Made by a program: the position numbers and the translations under genes. 64,000 nt of DNA, taken from positions 7,382,001 through 7,446,000 of the forward strand of contig NW_018344024.1 of NCBI RefSeq assembly GCF_002099425.1. Reading direction: 5' to 3'. Numbering within the stretch: the first letter of the stretch is position 1; each line of letters begins with the position of its first letter. Shown in pieces: positions 50,090 through 64,000 of this stretch. The notes below the pieces were generated by a model. The model saw nothing but the letters and a program-made list of their open reading frames with translations. It made no database searches and was not told where the DNA came from. The DNA is from Phascolarctos cinereus. Its lineage: Eukaryota; Chordata; Mammalia; Diprotodontia; Phascolarctidae.

Positions 50090-50690
50090 CATTACCTTGT
50101 TCTATATGGAATTTTCCAAAAGTCCTAGCACATGTCACTTTCCTCAGAAAACTGCAGTGGTTCCCTATTGCCTTAAGGACAAAATGCAAACTTCTCTGAC
50201 ATTTTAAAGTCCTTCACAAATGGCCACCACCAAGACTTAGGCATCAAGCATTAATCCCCTTTATCCACCCTATGGTCCTGCTAAACTGACCATACAACAT
50301 TCTGTCTTCTTTCTCCATGCTTTTGAAGTAGCTCTGCCGTGTCTCCCCATACCTATAATGTATCTCCTCCATGCCTCTCCCACTTGGAACCCCTAGCTTC
50401 CTCTAAAGTTCAACTGATCTGCCACCTAGAAGTATTAGTGCCTTTCCCTTCCCCAAATTTGATCTTAATATAATAGAACCTTCTACTAATTTTGTGTCTA
50501 CTTTTTTATGTGTTTATTTGTGTTTATTAATGTGTACATTGGGTTTTCCCCAACAGCATATGTGCCCCTGAGTACTGAGACTTTCTCATTTTTGTCTTTT
50601 TATTCCCAGGGCCTAGGACAGTGCTTGGCCCATACTAGATATTTAATACATGTTATTGATTAATAGATTGTATAGATGGCATAAATAGCT
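50090..50690 (+). mobile_element. L2 LINE 3' end, sense
   Basis: CAGTGGTTCCCTATTGCCTT, AAAGTTCAACTGATCTGCCA, and a terminus of CCTAGGACAGTGCTTGGCCC, then ATATTTAATACATG. Confidence 0.75.
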
Positions 50691-50716
50691 TCTTTCTACT
50701 ATACTATCACAGGGTA

Positions 50717-50803
50717 CACCTGGGTGTTCAAAAAGTCTTAGTACAGTTTTATGCACTGATTTTTAATAGTGTAAAACTGCACTAAGACTTTTGGGGCACC
50801 TTG
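50717..50803. mobile_element. Tc1/mariner-type MITE, 87 bp, flanked by TA
   Basis: The left arm, GGGTGTTCAAAAAGTCTTAG, continues TACAGTTTTA. The right arm in reverse complement, AAGGTGCCCCAAAAGTCTTA, continues GTGCAGTTTTA. The arms meet around ATGCACTGATTTTTAATAG, so nearly the whole element is a hairpin. TA dinucleotides sit at 50715-50716 and 50804-50805, as expected for mariner insertion. Confidence 0.75.
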
Positions 50804-50805
50804 TA

Positions 50806-51789
50806 TGTAGTTAAGTATTTGATGACTACTTTTAAATAATCCTTATTCATAATTTCTTTTATCTGGAATAGATATTATATCAAATAAAATTACAGGTTAT
50901 TTAGAATAACAATGAGTTTAAGCTTTTTCAAGATCCTTTGCAGTATAAGTAACGTAAACACACAGTCAGGAGTCAGGAGGCCCAAGACTTTCACCTGATG
51001 CTACTACTGCCTTCTTAGTAAAGAAGGATGCTCTGAGGATTAGTGCCTAATGCTGGAATGAGTAAACTGATATTAAATTGTTCACTCATGTGTTGTTAAT
51101 TATTTCAGGGTACAAAATATCATTTAGAAAATTACTTCTTTCTCTGTACTATATATTACTGTGGAAAAATTAATTCATCTCATAAGGATAAGCAATTTAT
51201 TTCTACATTATAGACTTGTTTACTTGATAGCGTGAAACAGTTTTGGATTCCTTACTTGAAGACAAGTCTGTTCAAAATACCATCATCATCATCATCATCA
51301 ATAATTATTTATGAGAATTTGCTAAGTATATCACATTCTCTTGGTGTTGCAACAGACATAGATGGGAGACAGATAATGGAAAAACTAAAAGCTTACATAA
51401 AACTAGTTATTTCAGGGTGACAAGCTAACTATGACAAGTTAGCTATTTCAAAGCTAAAAAGTAGTTTGTTCAAGGTGCACAAATGACTGGCTAGTATAAA
51501 AGTACTTGTTATATGTTAATGAATGGCGATAGAAATAGTAGTTGGCTCAAGGTAAGTCTCCAGATCGTTCTGCCTTCTTGGAAGATATATGCTTTGTTAA
51601 ATGAAATTAAAAAGAAAATAATGTAGATAGGTACTAAGGAAAGAAGAGAAATATAATATGATGGTTCATTTCACCTGTCTATAGTGTCTATAACTCTTTT
51701 GTTCAGTAGAGAAATCAGAGTAAATAGGGAAGAGAAGCAAGGCAAAAATCATCATTTTTAATGTTTCTGTATCTCATTTTTAAAAATAT
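50806..51789. other. FBXL4 intron C; unassigned, with (ATC)n at about 51281-51301
   Basis: Only the short CATCATCATC tract is recognisable. Confidence 0.5.
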
Positions 51790-52697
51790 TGTATTTATTT
51801 ATTTTTAGTTTTCAACATTCACTTCCATAAGATTTTGAGTTTTAAATTTTCTCCCCCTCCCCAATATGGCATGCAATCTGAGATAGGCTCCACTTCTACA
51901 TTCATATTAAACATATTTTCACATTAGTTATGAAGTAAAGAAGAATTAGAACTAATGGAAGGAACCACAAGAAAGAAGAAACAAAACAAAACAACAAAAG
52001 AAAAGGAGAGCAAATAGTATGCTTCCATCTGCATTCAAACTCCATAGTTCTTTCTTTGGATGTGGATAGCATTTTCCATCGTGAGGCCTTTGGAGAGCTT
52101 TTAGATCCTTGTATTGCTGGGAAGGGTTAAGTCTCTTAATATTAGTCATCACACAGCATGGATGTTACTGTGTACAATGTTCTCCTAGTTCTGCTCGCTT
52201 CACTCAGCATCAGTCCATACAAGTCTTTCCCGGTTTTTCTGAAGTCTGCCTGCTCATCATTTCTTATAGCACAGTAGTATTCCATTACATTCATATACCA
52301 CAACTTGTTGAGCCATTCCCCAATTGATGCACATCCCTTCAATTTCCAATTCTTTGCCCCCACAAAAAGAGCTACTATAAATATTTTTGTACATGTGGGT
52401 CTTTTTTTCCATTTTTATGATCTCTTTGGGATACAGACCTAGAAGTGATGTTGCTGGATCAAAGGGTATACACAGTTTTATAGCCCTTTGGGCATAATTC
52501 CAAATTGCTTTCCAAAATGGTTAGATCAGTTCACAACTCCATCCCCAAAGCATTAGTGTTCCAGTTGTCCCACATCTTCTCCAACATTTATCATTTTCCT
52601 GTTTTGTCATGTTAGCCAATCTGATAGGGGTGATGTGGTACCTCAGAGTTGTTTTGATTTGCATTTCTCTAATCAAGAGTGATTAAGAGCATTTTTT
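51790..52697 (-). mobile_element. L1 3' end (ORF2 C-terminus and 3' UTR), antisense, 5'-truncated
   Basis: The minus strand reads GEWLNKLWYMNVMEYYCAIR near 52265-52325, then LMLSEASRTRRTLYT. It begins at the 3' side with TTTTTAGTTTTCAACATTCA and the CCCCCTCCCC block. It stops abruptly at about 52697 within the region homologous to 23200. It is among the better preserved L1 ends here. Confidence 0.85.
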
Positions 52698-53058
52698 CTG
52701 CATCTCTTATTTCTTTAAATTACCATGAAAGTTTTCCATTGTCCATTTGGATTTCAGGTGCTTAATTTGATGTTAGTCTATAAATTCTTTTTTACTGTCA
52801 TTGCAGAGGAAAACATAGTGCCTAGGAATTCTGGACAGTGAAATGTAAAACAAATTACCATGAAGCATAATGGAAGCACTTGAAAGTTGGAATCATTGGA
52901 GACCTGATTCTGAAATAATTGATTTACTTTACAGGGTATCATTTTCCATATAAATCCCTAAACAAAAGGTTTAGAAAAAATAGAACGTTTTATTATGTGG
53001 GTCAGATATAAAGGTAGGATTAAGAAAATTGCTTTTTTCCTCTTTCTTTTTTTGGGGG

Positions 53059-53193
53059 GAGGGACAGCTGGGTGGCGCAGTGGATAGAACACCGGTCCTG
53101 GAGTCAGGAGAACCTGAATTCAAATCCAGCCTTAGACACTCAACACTCACAAGCTGTGTGACTCTGGGCAAGTCACTGCCTCACAAAAAAAAA
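53059..53193 (+). mobile_element. tRNA-derived SINE (WSINE1-type)
   Basis: GGGACAGCTGGGTGGCGCAG, GAACCTGAATTCAAATCC, GCTGTGTGACTCTGGGCAAG, and a poly-A tail. It is very little diverged from the other WSINE copies. Confidence 0.85.
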
Positions 53194-53309
53194 GTATAAA
53201 CTTTTCATAACCTGTTTCTAACTTGCAAATGTGCAAATAATTTGGAAATTCTCACTGTTCCACAGTGATCATGGTTGGAAGAGTAGAGAAAATATTATAA
53301 TTTTTCACA

Positions 53310-53510
53310 GAATTTTAGTGCTAGAGCTGGATAGAGTCTCAAAAGTCATCTAGACTAATTCCCTCATTTTACAAATGAGTAAACTGAGGCTGAGGGAAAG
53401 TTAGTGACTTGAATAATACTATTTATACAAATAGTAAGTATCAGAGATGGGATTCAGATGACCCTCTGACTCTACAGGCATGGCACTTTCCACAGTATTG
53501 CATTGATCTG
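53310..53510 (-). mobile_element. MIR-like SINE, antisense
   Basis: CTCATTTTACAAATGAGTAAACTGAGG, then GGCATGGCACTTTCCACAGT, in reversed MIR order. Confidence 0.6.
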
Positions 53511-53934
53511 ACCCTGATTGAACAGAGGCCTCATTACTAAATAGAAATGTCAGTCTACTACAGTTAACCATCTGATAAGAGAAAAGTGCAAGATTGGTTA
53601 TTGGTCTGCCATTTAGTAGTAGTGACTGGGGAAGAGGGAAAACTCGGGTAGGGAGGTAGGGGGCTTCATGGATAGTCCCAATAATTGAAATAATAGGTTT
53701 CCCAAGGGAAAAAATGGTCAACCCTTCCCCTGGAGCCATCCCTGATAACAAAGAATAAAAAAAGAGGAAGAAAAGCAGTTTGACAACACAAATCAACATA
53801 TCAGCTAAGTTAGACAGTTTGTGCATATTCCACACCTATATCCTCCCACCTTTATAAAGAAGGGATGTGTATCTCTCTTATGGCTCAACTTGGTCATAAT
53901 AATTATAGTGTTCAATTTTAATTTTTTGTTTACA

Positions 53935-56900
53935 TTTTAGTTTTTTTCCTTATTTTTTTTCTGGTTCTGCTTACTTAAAATATATTAATTCATATAAATC
54001 TTCCCAGTTTTTTCTAAATGCTTTTGTTCATCATTTGTTATGGTGTAATAATAGTTCACCATGTTCATATGCCACAATGTGTTTAGCCATTCCCCTGTCT
54101 GTGACTTATGTTTCGTCTCTAGTTCCTTCCTATTACAAGAAGTGTTTCTATAAATTTTGGTATAGGATAGGACCCTCCTTTCTATCTTTGATCTCCTTGG
54201 GACATATGCCTAGGTTAAAGGGTATTTTGGTTACTTTCTAACCCATATAATTATCTAGTCTCTTTTCTCTGTAAAATTTCTAAGATATTCATTCTAGGCT
54301 CTCCCCTGAAGGGCATTTCTGCCACTTTCTCATAGAACTTGCTCCAAAGATTCCCCTTTTCCATAGTGTCTCCCAGAACAATGCCAATTCCCATATAAGA
54401 GAGGACATTGCCCCAAGGCAGACCATTCTCTCACCTTGTCCCTGATTATGTATCCAACCACTGACCTATACCCTCCAGCTCAATATCTTCTTTTCCCTAT
54501 TCGCCTCAAAATCCTACTGTCCAAGTTGCCAGTTGCCCCTAGGAGTTCCAACTCTGTCCTAAGGTAGGGTGAGTGATCTTTTCATGCACCAGATCCCCAA
54601 GACCATACCCAGCACAAGGTCTGAATCTATCTGCCTTTGTAGAAGGTCTCTCCTTACCTATATGAGCATTCATCAATGGAACCTCCTCCTGCTACCAAAG
54701 CAAAGCCTTCTCCCCCTCACTCCCATCCCACTTTTCAATCCCTCCTTCCCTTCTCATTCTTACTTACTTCCCTGTAGGCTCTTCTCTTCCTGAAATCACA
54801 AGGGCCATATTTCCCTCACGGTTAGCCCTCAGTTTGACCCAGGCACATCATACATTTCCCTCTATCACCCTGCTTTACTGCTCCCTTTCATGCACCCTCC
54901 TATTTCATAATGTAGTTCCTCAAAAAATATCAATTGACCTGTAGGCAGATTGCCACCAGGTTCTATCTATAGTGTCCCAAGCCCATCTCTTCATTGTTAC
55001 TGCCTCCTGATTTCTGCATTCATCTCAGTTTCCATGTATATATGAGGAAGTTTCTTACTGGTCTCTGCTGTCATTCCCTTGCTGTTGCTGTCCTTGGCTG
55101 CTGCATTTATTAATTCCTCCTGCATTTCTGTTGTTTGGGGAGGTCGAGAAGCATACAACCTCTTCAAGTATGGTTTTCTTCCTAAGAATGTTTCAAATGC
55201 CTCTTTCTTATAGACATTTATCTTTTTCATTTATAGTTAAGCTCAGATTTGCAAGGTAGGTCACCCTGGGTTCCATTACTCTTTGGGACACAGTATTCCA
55301 TTCCCTTCTGCATTTTCCAATTGGTGCAGAAGAATCTTGTGTTATTCAAATTTCCTTTGAATTGAAGATCTTTCTCCTGGTCACTTGCTGAACTTGTTTT
55401 TGAATTGAACTATTAAATTTAACCACACTGTGCCTTAGAGTTTGCAGTCTTAGGCATTTTTCTGGAGGCGATCTTTGACTTCTTTCAGTTGGCGTTCTGT
55501 TTTCTGTATTCAGAAGTTCCAGGCAAGTTCTCTTGTATTATGTTCAGAAGTTCACCAGTTCTCTTGTATTATGATGTTATGCCTTTTGTTTTGTCATATT
55601 CTTCTGGGATACCTGTGATCCATACATTGTATACATCCTATCTTTAACATCAGTATGTTTTACTTGGATACTGAGTATATTTTCTTTTGATGCTTTTGTT
55701 TTTTGCTTTTCTTCTTCTAGATTGTCCTTCACTTCTGTGTGTTTGCATTCTCATTCTATTGTTCTCTCTCTTTTTCTGGAGGAGTGAGATTTGTCATTGT
55801 AGATTAAAATTTTTCTAGTCTGCCCTGCTCATTATTTTGTTGTGCTGGCTATAGATTCTGGTCTCATGATTCTCATTTCTCTTCTAAACCACTCAAGAAC
55901 AGCATGTTGTGGTTCCATGTTCTCAAATTCCAGAGTCCTTTGTCTCATTAAGTGTTGGATCAATTTCATATATTTATTCATAGATGCCTGAACTCATTTA
56001 CTAGCTCTGGAGGCCATATTTCTTTCTGCTATTACAGTCTTTCCTATTGATTTATCTACTTATATTCAAGATCTTTGTGTTTTCTTCTTCTTGGGATCTT
56101 TGGTAATTTCAATCCTCCCCACTCCTTCCTTAATTTTCTCCTGTTGCTCACTTTCTGACTGTCTCCCCTCTGATGACGGTTTTCTTGGAGGCTAAATCTC
56201 GAAGTGTCTCAGCCTTCTCCCACTCTGGACAATTCATAATTTACCAGCCTAAGTCTCTGTCTCAAGTGACTTTTGGAAGGACAGAACTGGATCCAGCTGG
56301 GTGCTAAGCTCTTTCCCTCAGGCTTAGTAGAGTATCCCATAACCTTTCCCTCCCCACTATGATCCTGTCCTAGTCTCCTGTCTCATTCCCTCTATTCCTC
56401 AGTTCTCTAGCTGAGCACCAGTAGTTCAGAGAGCTACTATATTGATGTTACAGAGTTGGTTTCTGTAGTTTGAGTCTTCAAGGCTCTGAGAGGATATGAG
56501 TATGAGGAGTGAGGTTGAACTCTATTTCAAGCTGAGGCATATGTCCTACCCCTTTTTATCTGTTTCTCAGTTCACCTGCATAGAGCTTTTGCAGCACAGA
56601 ACATTACTGTAATGGCACTGTCTTTTGTGGTCCCAGCAAATTTCTGTACCCTGGAACCTGGATCTCCTTGATTTTGGAAGAAGAAAGGGAACTGGGGTGT
56701 GTGGTTGGGTTTTGTTGTAAGCCCATGTGTCAGGTTCTTGGGTCAGCTAGTATAGCTTTGAAGCTCATGGGAAGGGGTTGTTGAGTGAGCTCAGGGTCAG
56801 TGTGAGTTCATTGATTTGGATTTTTTAAAACTTCTTTTGGATTCCAGGTGTCTTAGATCATGGAGATAGCTTTGGTACATAATTTCTATTTTGAAGAGAT

Positions 56901-57255
56901 TTGAAAGGTAGAAGAGATTAGAGAAAATGACTAGTCTCCACCTTGTTGGTCACATGACCTGGAAGTCTTGATCATTTGTTAAGCATAATTCCAAATTCTT
57001 CCCAGAATGCCAATTCACAGCTCCAACAACAATACATCAGTATGCCTGTCTTTCCACAGCCCATCCAACATTGTCTAGTTCCATTTTTTTTTATCTTTAC
57101 TAACTTTCTGAGCGTGAAGTGAAACCTCAAAATTGTTTGATTTGCACTTCTCTTATTGGTGATTTGAAGGTATTTTTCATATGATTGTTTAGTAATTTGA
57201 AATTCTGTTGTTTGTTTACATTTTCTGACTTCTTTTTAACTGGAGAATGGCCTTA
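53935..57255 (-). mobile_element. Old L1 3' end, antisense, split by another LINE at about 54241-56974
   Basis: The left part (53935-54240) carries GGTTCTGCTTACTTAAAATA and TTGTTCATCATTTGTTATGG. The right part (56975-57255) carries GCATAATTCCAAATTCTTCC, CACAGCCCATCCAACATTGT and CAAAATTGTTTGATTTGCAC. Together they follow the order of the intact antisense L1 end at 51790-52697. Confidence 0.65.
54241..56974 (-). mobile_element. HAL1/L1-like element with ORF1-type region, inserted in the old L1 end
   Basis: The minus strand shows a 5' end at about 56960 (AACAAGGTGGAGACTAG, a decayed CCAAGATGGC-type start). A long GC-richer 5' region and a Lys/Gln-rich coiled-coil stretch around 55650-55800 follow. 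Next is an ORF1 C-terminal-like segment, PRVTYLANLSLTINEKDKC, near 55205-55275 (compare PRITYPAKLSI of the L1 at 10700). A last open stretch ends at 54997. No reverse transcriptase was seen. ORF1-only elements of this kind are known in mammals as HAL1. Confidence 0.5.
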
Positions 57256-57404
57256 GTTTACATTTTAATGAATGAACTTTGCTTAGTCATAATATATAGC
57301 ACAAGGGTTTATGTTTCCATTTCACTTGCTCCAAATGAGTTTACACCCTATATCTCCAATATGGCACTGTTAGATTATTAACAAAGAATGTTTGATATTC
57401 TACT

Positions 57405-57640
57405 TGTACTTGAAAGGCAGTATGAGATAATGAACATATGGAGAACTGACCTAGAAGCCAGGAAGACATGGGTTCAAATCCAGCCTCTGATACTTACTGG
57501 CTATGTCACCCTGAGTACATCCCTTCACCTTGAAGTGCTCTAGGCAGCTAAGACTAAAACTACAGAGAAAGTGGTGACCTGCATTGGCAGAAATTGTTTC
57601 CTTACTTTACCAGTGAAAATTACAAGTTCAGTCCCTGGCC
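57405..57640 (+). mobile_element. tRNA-derived SINE, different tail class
   Basis: GGTTCAAATCCAGCCTCTGA, GGCTATGTCACCCTGAGTAC, then a tail with TGCTCTAGGCAGCTAAGACT and GACCTGCATTGGCAGAAATT. The tail differs from the WSINE and CORE-SINE copies. Confidence 0.65.
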
Positions 57641-61929
<4,289 letters not shown>

Positions 61930-63025
61930 CCTTCTGGCCTTCCTTCTGTTCTCTTCTATGCATTTCAAAACATGTCTCAATGACTCACTTTTCTTCTTTT
62001 ATTTTTCTTTCTCTTTTTGGGCAACCCCCTCCCAAGCTACTCTCTTCTTTCCCAGAAAAGAGAAAAACAAAACCTTGTAACAAATATGCATAGTCAGGCC
62101 ACAAATTCCCATATTGGTCATGTCTGATTTTGCATCTTGAGTCTTTCTTTCTCTCTCTGTCAGGAGGTAGGCAGCATGTTTTCTCATCAGTCTCTGGAAT
62201 TATGGTTGGTCATTGCAGATCAGAGTTCTTAAATCCTTCAAAGCTGTTTGTCTTTATTGATACCACCGTTGGATAAATTCTTCTCTTTGATCCACCCACT
62301 TCATTCTGTATCAATTCATACAAGTTTTTCCAGGTTTTTTTGAAGTTATCCCTTTTATAATTTCTTAGGGCACAATATTTCATTGCATTCATATACCATA
62401 ATTTATTTATCTATTCCCTAATTCATGAATACAACCTTATCTTCTAGTTCTCCACTATAAAAAAAGAGCCACTACAAATATTTTTGTACATATATATCAT
62501 TTTCTTCATTCTTTGATCTCTTTGGAGCATAGGTCTAACAATGATATTGCTTGGGTCAAAGGGTATGTACAGTTTAATGACTTTTGGGCATAGTTTTAAA
62601 TTCTTTTCAGCATTGTTGGACCAGTTCACAGATCCACCAATAATAGTGCATTAGTGTACTTGTTTTCCCACAGGTCTTCCAACAATTTATCATTTTCTTT
62701 TTTTTTGGGGGGGGAGGTCATCTTTGCCAATCTGAGTGATAAAATGAAACCTCAAAGTTGCTTTAATTTGCATTTCTCTAATTTTTAGCGATTTGGGACA
62801 TTTTTATATATGTTTATTGATAGCCTTGATTTTTTTCATTTGAAAATTGCCTATTATACCTTACTATATTTATATATTGGAAAATGACCCTTATAAATTT
62901 AAATCAGTTCCTTATATATCTTGGTTTTGAGGTGTTTTCACAGAGAGAATTTCTGCAAAGAATTTTTTTTTTTGCAGTTAACGATTTTCCTTCCAATTTT
63001 AACTGCATTGATTTTGTTTCTTCTA
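61930..63025 (-). mobile_element. Old L1 3' end, antisense
   Basis: CATACAAGTTTTTCCAGG, GGCACAATATTTCATTGCAT, GGGTCAAAGGGTATGTACAG, CCTCAAAGTTGCTTTAATTT and TTTAAATCAGTTCC follow the L1 ORF2 C-terminal order in reverse. It is clearly more diverged than the copy at 51790. Confidence 0.7.
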
Positions 63026-63050
63026 ACAACAACAACAACAATAACAACAC
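63020..63050. repeat. (AAC)n microsatellite
   Basis: TAACAACAACAACAACAATAACAAC at the edge of the old L1. Confidence 0.85.
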
Positions 63051-63184
63051 AACTTGGAAATTGTCATTATCCAGGACTGGTCTTTGAGGAATTGTGTGTG
63101 CCACCATAATTTAAGGAGCGTCAGTTTTTTTCTCAAAAAAATTATACATACATACATTACTATGTTCTGTGACCATTGTGTTCA

Positions 63185-63390
63185 AGGTAATAAAGTAATA
63201 GGAATACACAGATGAAAAATTAAATAACCCTTTCCCTTTAGGAGCTTATATTGTACTGCAAAGTATAGGCAGTGTACAGTATGAACACAGGTAAGTTGTT
63301 GAGCTTAAGATGTCAATAGAATATCCAAGGTGAGCTGTTCAGCAGGCAGTTAGAGATGACTGGAGTTTAGGAGAGCAATCAAGGCACATT
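63185..63390 (-). mobile_element. L2 LINE fragment, antisense
   Basis: CCTTTCCCTTTAGGAGCTTA, then CAGCAGGCAGTTAGAGATGA, in reversed L2 order. A gap within it suggests an internal deletion. Confidence 0.55.
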
Positions 63391-64000
63391 ATAATATATT
63401 ATGATTGGGAACTTTAGCTGTCCAGACATTTACTAGATCTTTTTCTCTGACTAAAGGAGAGCAGCTGATAATATCTTACATTGATGAAATATTTCATCCT
63501 TCAAAAATACAAAGAACCAAAGGGGCAACTTGTATTCTGGACCTGACTTTCACCTGCAAGAAATAACCAGTTGTTGGGAATGGAAATGCTGAGAACCTTG
63601 TCAGGGAAATGACCATTTCAATTTAGAATTTGAGATAGAGTAGAGTAAAGCCAGGCACAGTCTGGCTTGCACCCTACATGTTTGGGAGAGCTGACTTCAG
63701 AAAATTCAAAGAAAGCGTAGTGGAATCCTGTAACCTAAAATGTTACAGTATAAAGTTAACCCATGAAGGACAGAAAGTCCTGTATATTGAAATTCTGGAG
63801 ACACAAAGAGAAACAATTCCATCAAACAGCATATAAAAATATAGTAAACAAAAATACAAAAGCACTGGCTTTGTCCTTCAGGAATCTTGTCAGGAATGCT
63901 AAAACTCAGTATGAACTAAAGTTGAGGAAAATGAGGAAAGCTAAGAATATAAGAAAAAATAGGGGAAATTTGGGGAAATGAGGATAAAAGAAGGAATGTG
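63391..64000 (+). mobile_element. CR1/L3-type LINE ORF2 endonuclease fragment, continues past the window
   Basis: It reads IGNFSCPDIY near 63404-63433 (the GDFN.P block), TKGATCILDLTFTCKK near 63518-63563 (the TRGG.LLDLVLTN block), and NDHFNLEFEI near 63610-63640 (the SDH catalytic block, with N for S). It then runs into FRNLVRNAKTQYELKLRK (63880-63935), the linker before the reverse transcriptase. It is frameshifted and old. Confidence 0.7.

Overview
The window looks like nuclear DNA from a marsupial, possibly an Australidelphian one. The only host gene I can support is FBXL4 on the + strand. Four of its coding exons lie here (25942-26453, 41050-41389, 44770-45014, 60701-60914). They encode residues 1-437 of a protein that is 621 residues long in human; roughly the last 182 residues lie beyond the right edge. 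The marsupial call rests on the FBXL4 sequence, which is close to human but clearly diverged, and on the repeats: tRNA-derived SINEs of the WSINE1/MAR1 type, L1 copies of a non-placental type, an RTE-BovB LINE, CR1/L3 and many L2 copies.

Layout. Bases 1-1159 are unassigned. Bases 1160-6905 hold three L1 5' regions, one forward and two inverted. 7290-8120 is an antisense L2. 8902-11858 is an L1 with both ends and a target-site duplication but no ORF2. 11880-13877 holds two antisense L1 3' ends. 14000-17000 is SINE and L2. 17340-17626 is a decayed C2H2 zinc-finger pseudogene cut off by a SINE. 18920-24560 is a CR1/L3-like ORF1 fragment split by a 4.6-kb L1.

FBXL4 starts at 25942 and its introns follow. 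Intron A (about 14.6 kb) contains two hAT-like MITEs, L2 copies in both orientations, a WSINE with a clear target-site duplication, a BovB-tailed SINE and an RTE-BovB ORF2 remnant. Intron B (about 3.4 kb) contains a MIR and a speculative alternative terminal exon. Intron C (about 15.7 kb) contains L2 copies, a mariner-like MITE, a young antisense L1 end, a WSINE, and an old L1 end split by a HAL1/L1-like element. The sequence after the last exon holds an old antisense L1 end and a CR1/L3 endonuclease fragment.

FBXL4 is a mitochondrial F-box protein. Everything else I could identify is transposon-derived or pseudogenic. I saw no tRNA, rRNA, CRISPR array or prokaryotic feature, and no retroviral element that I could support. 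I found no convincing undescribed system. The items most worth checking are the ORF2-less L1, the L1 nested in the CR1 esterase region, the BovB remnant and the possible short FBXL4 isoform.
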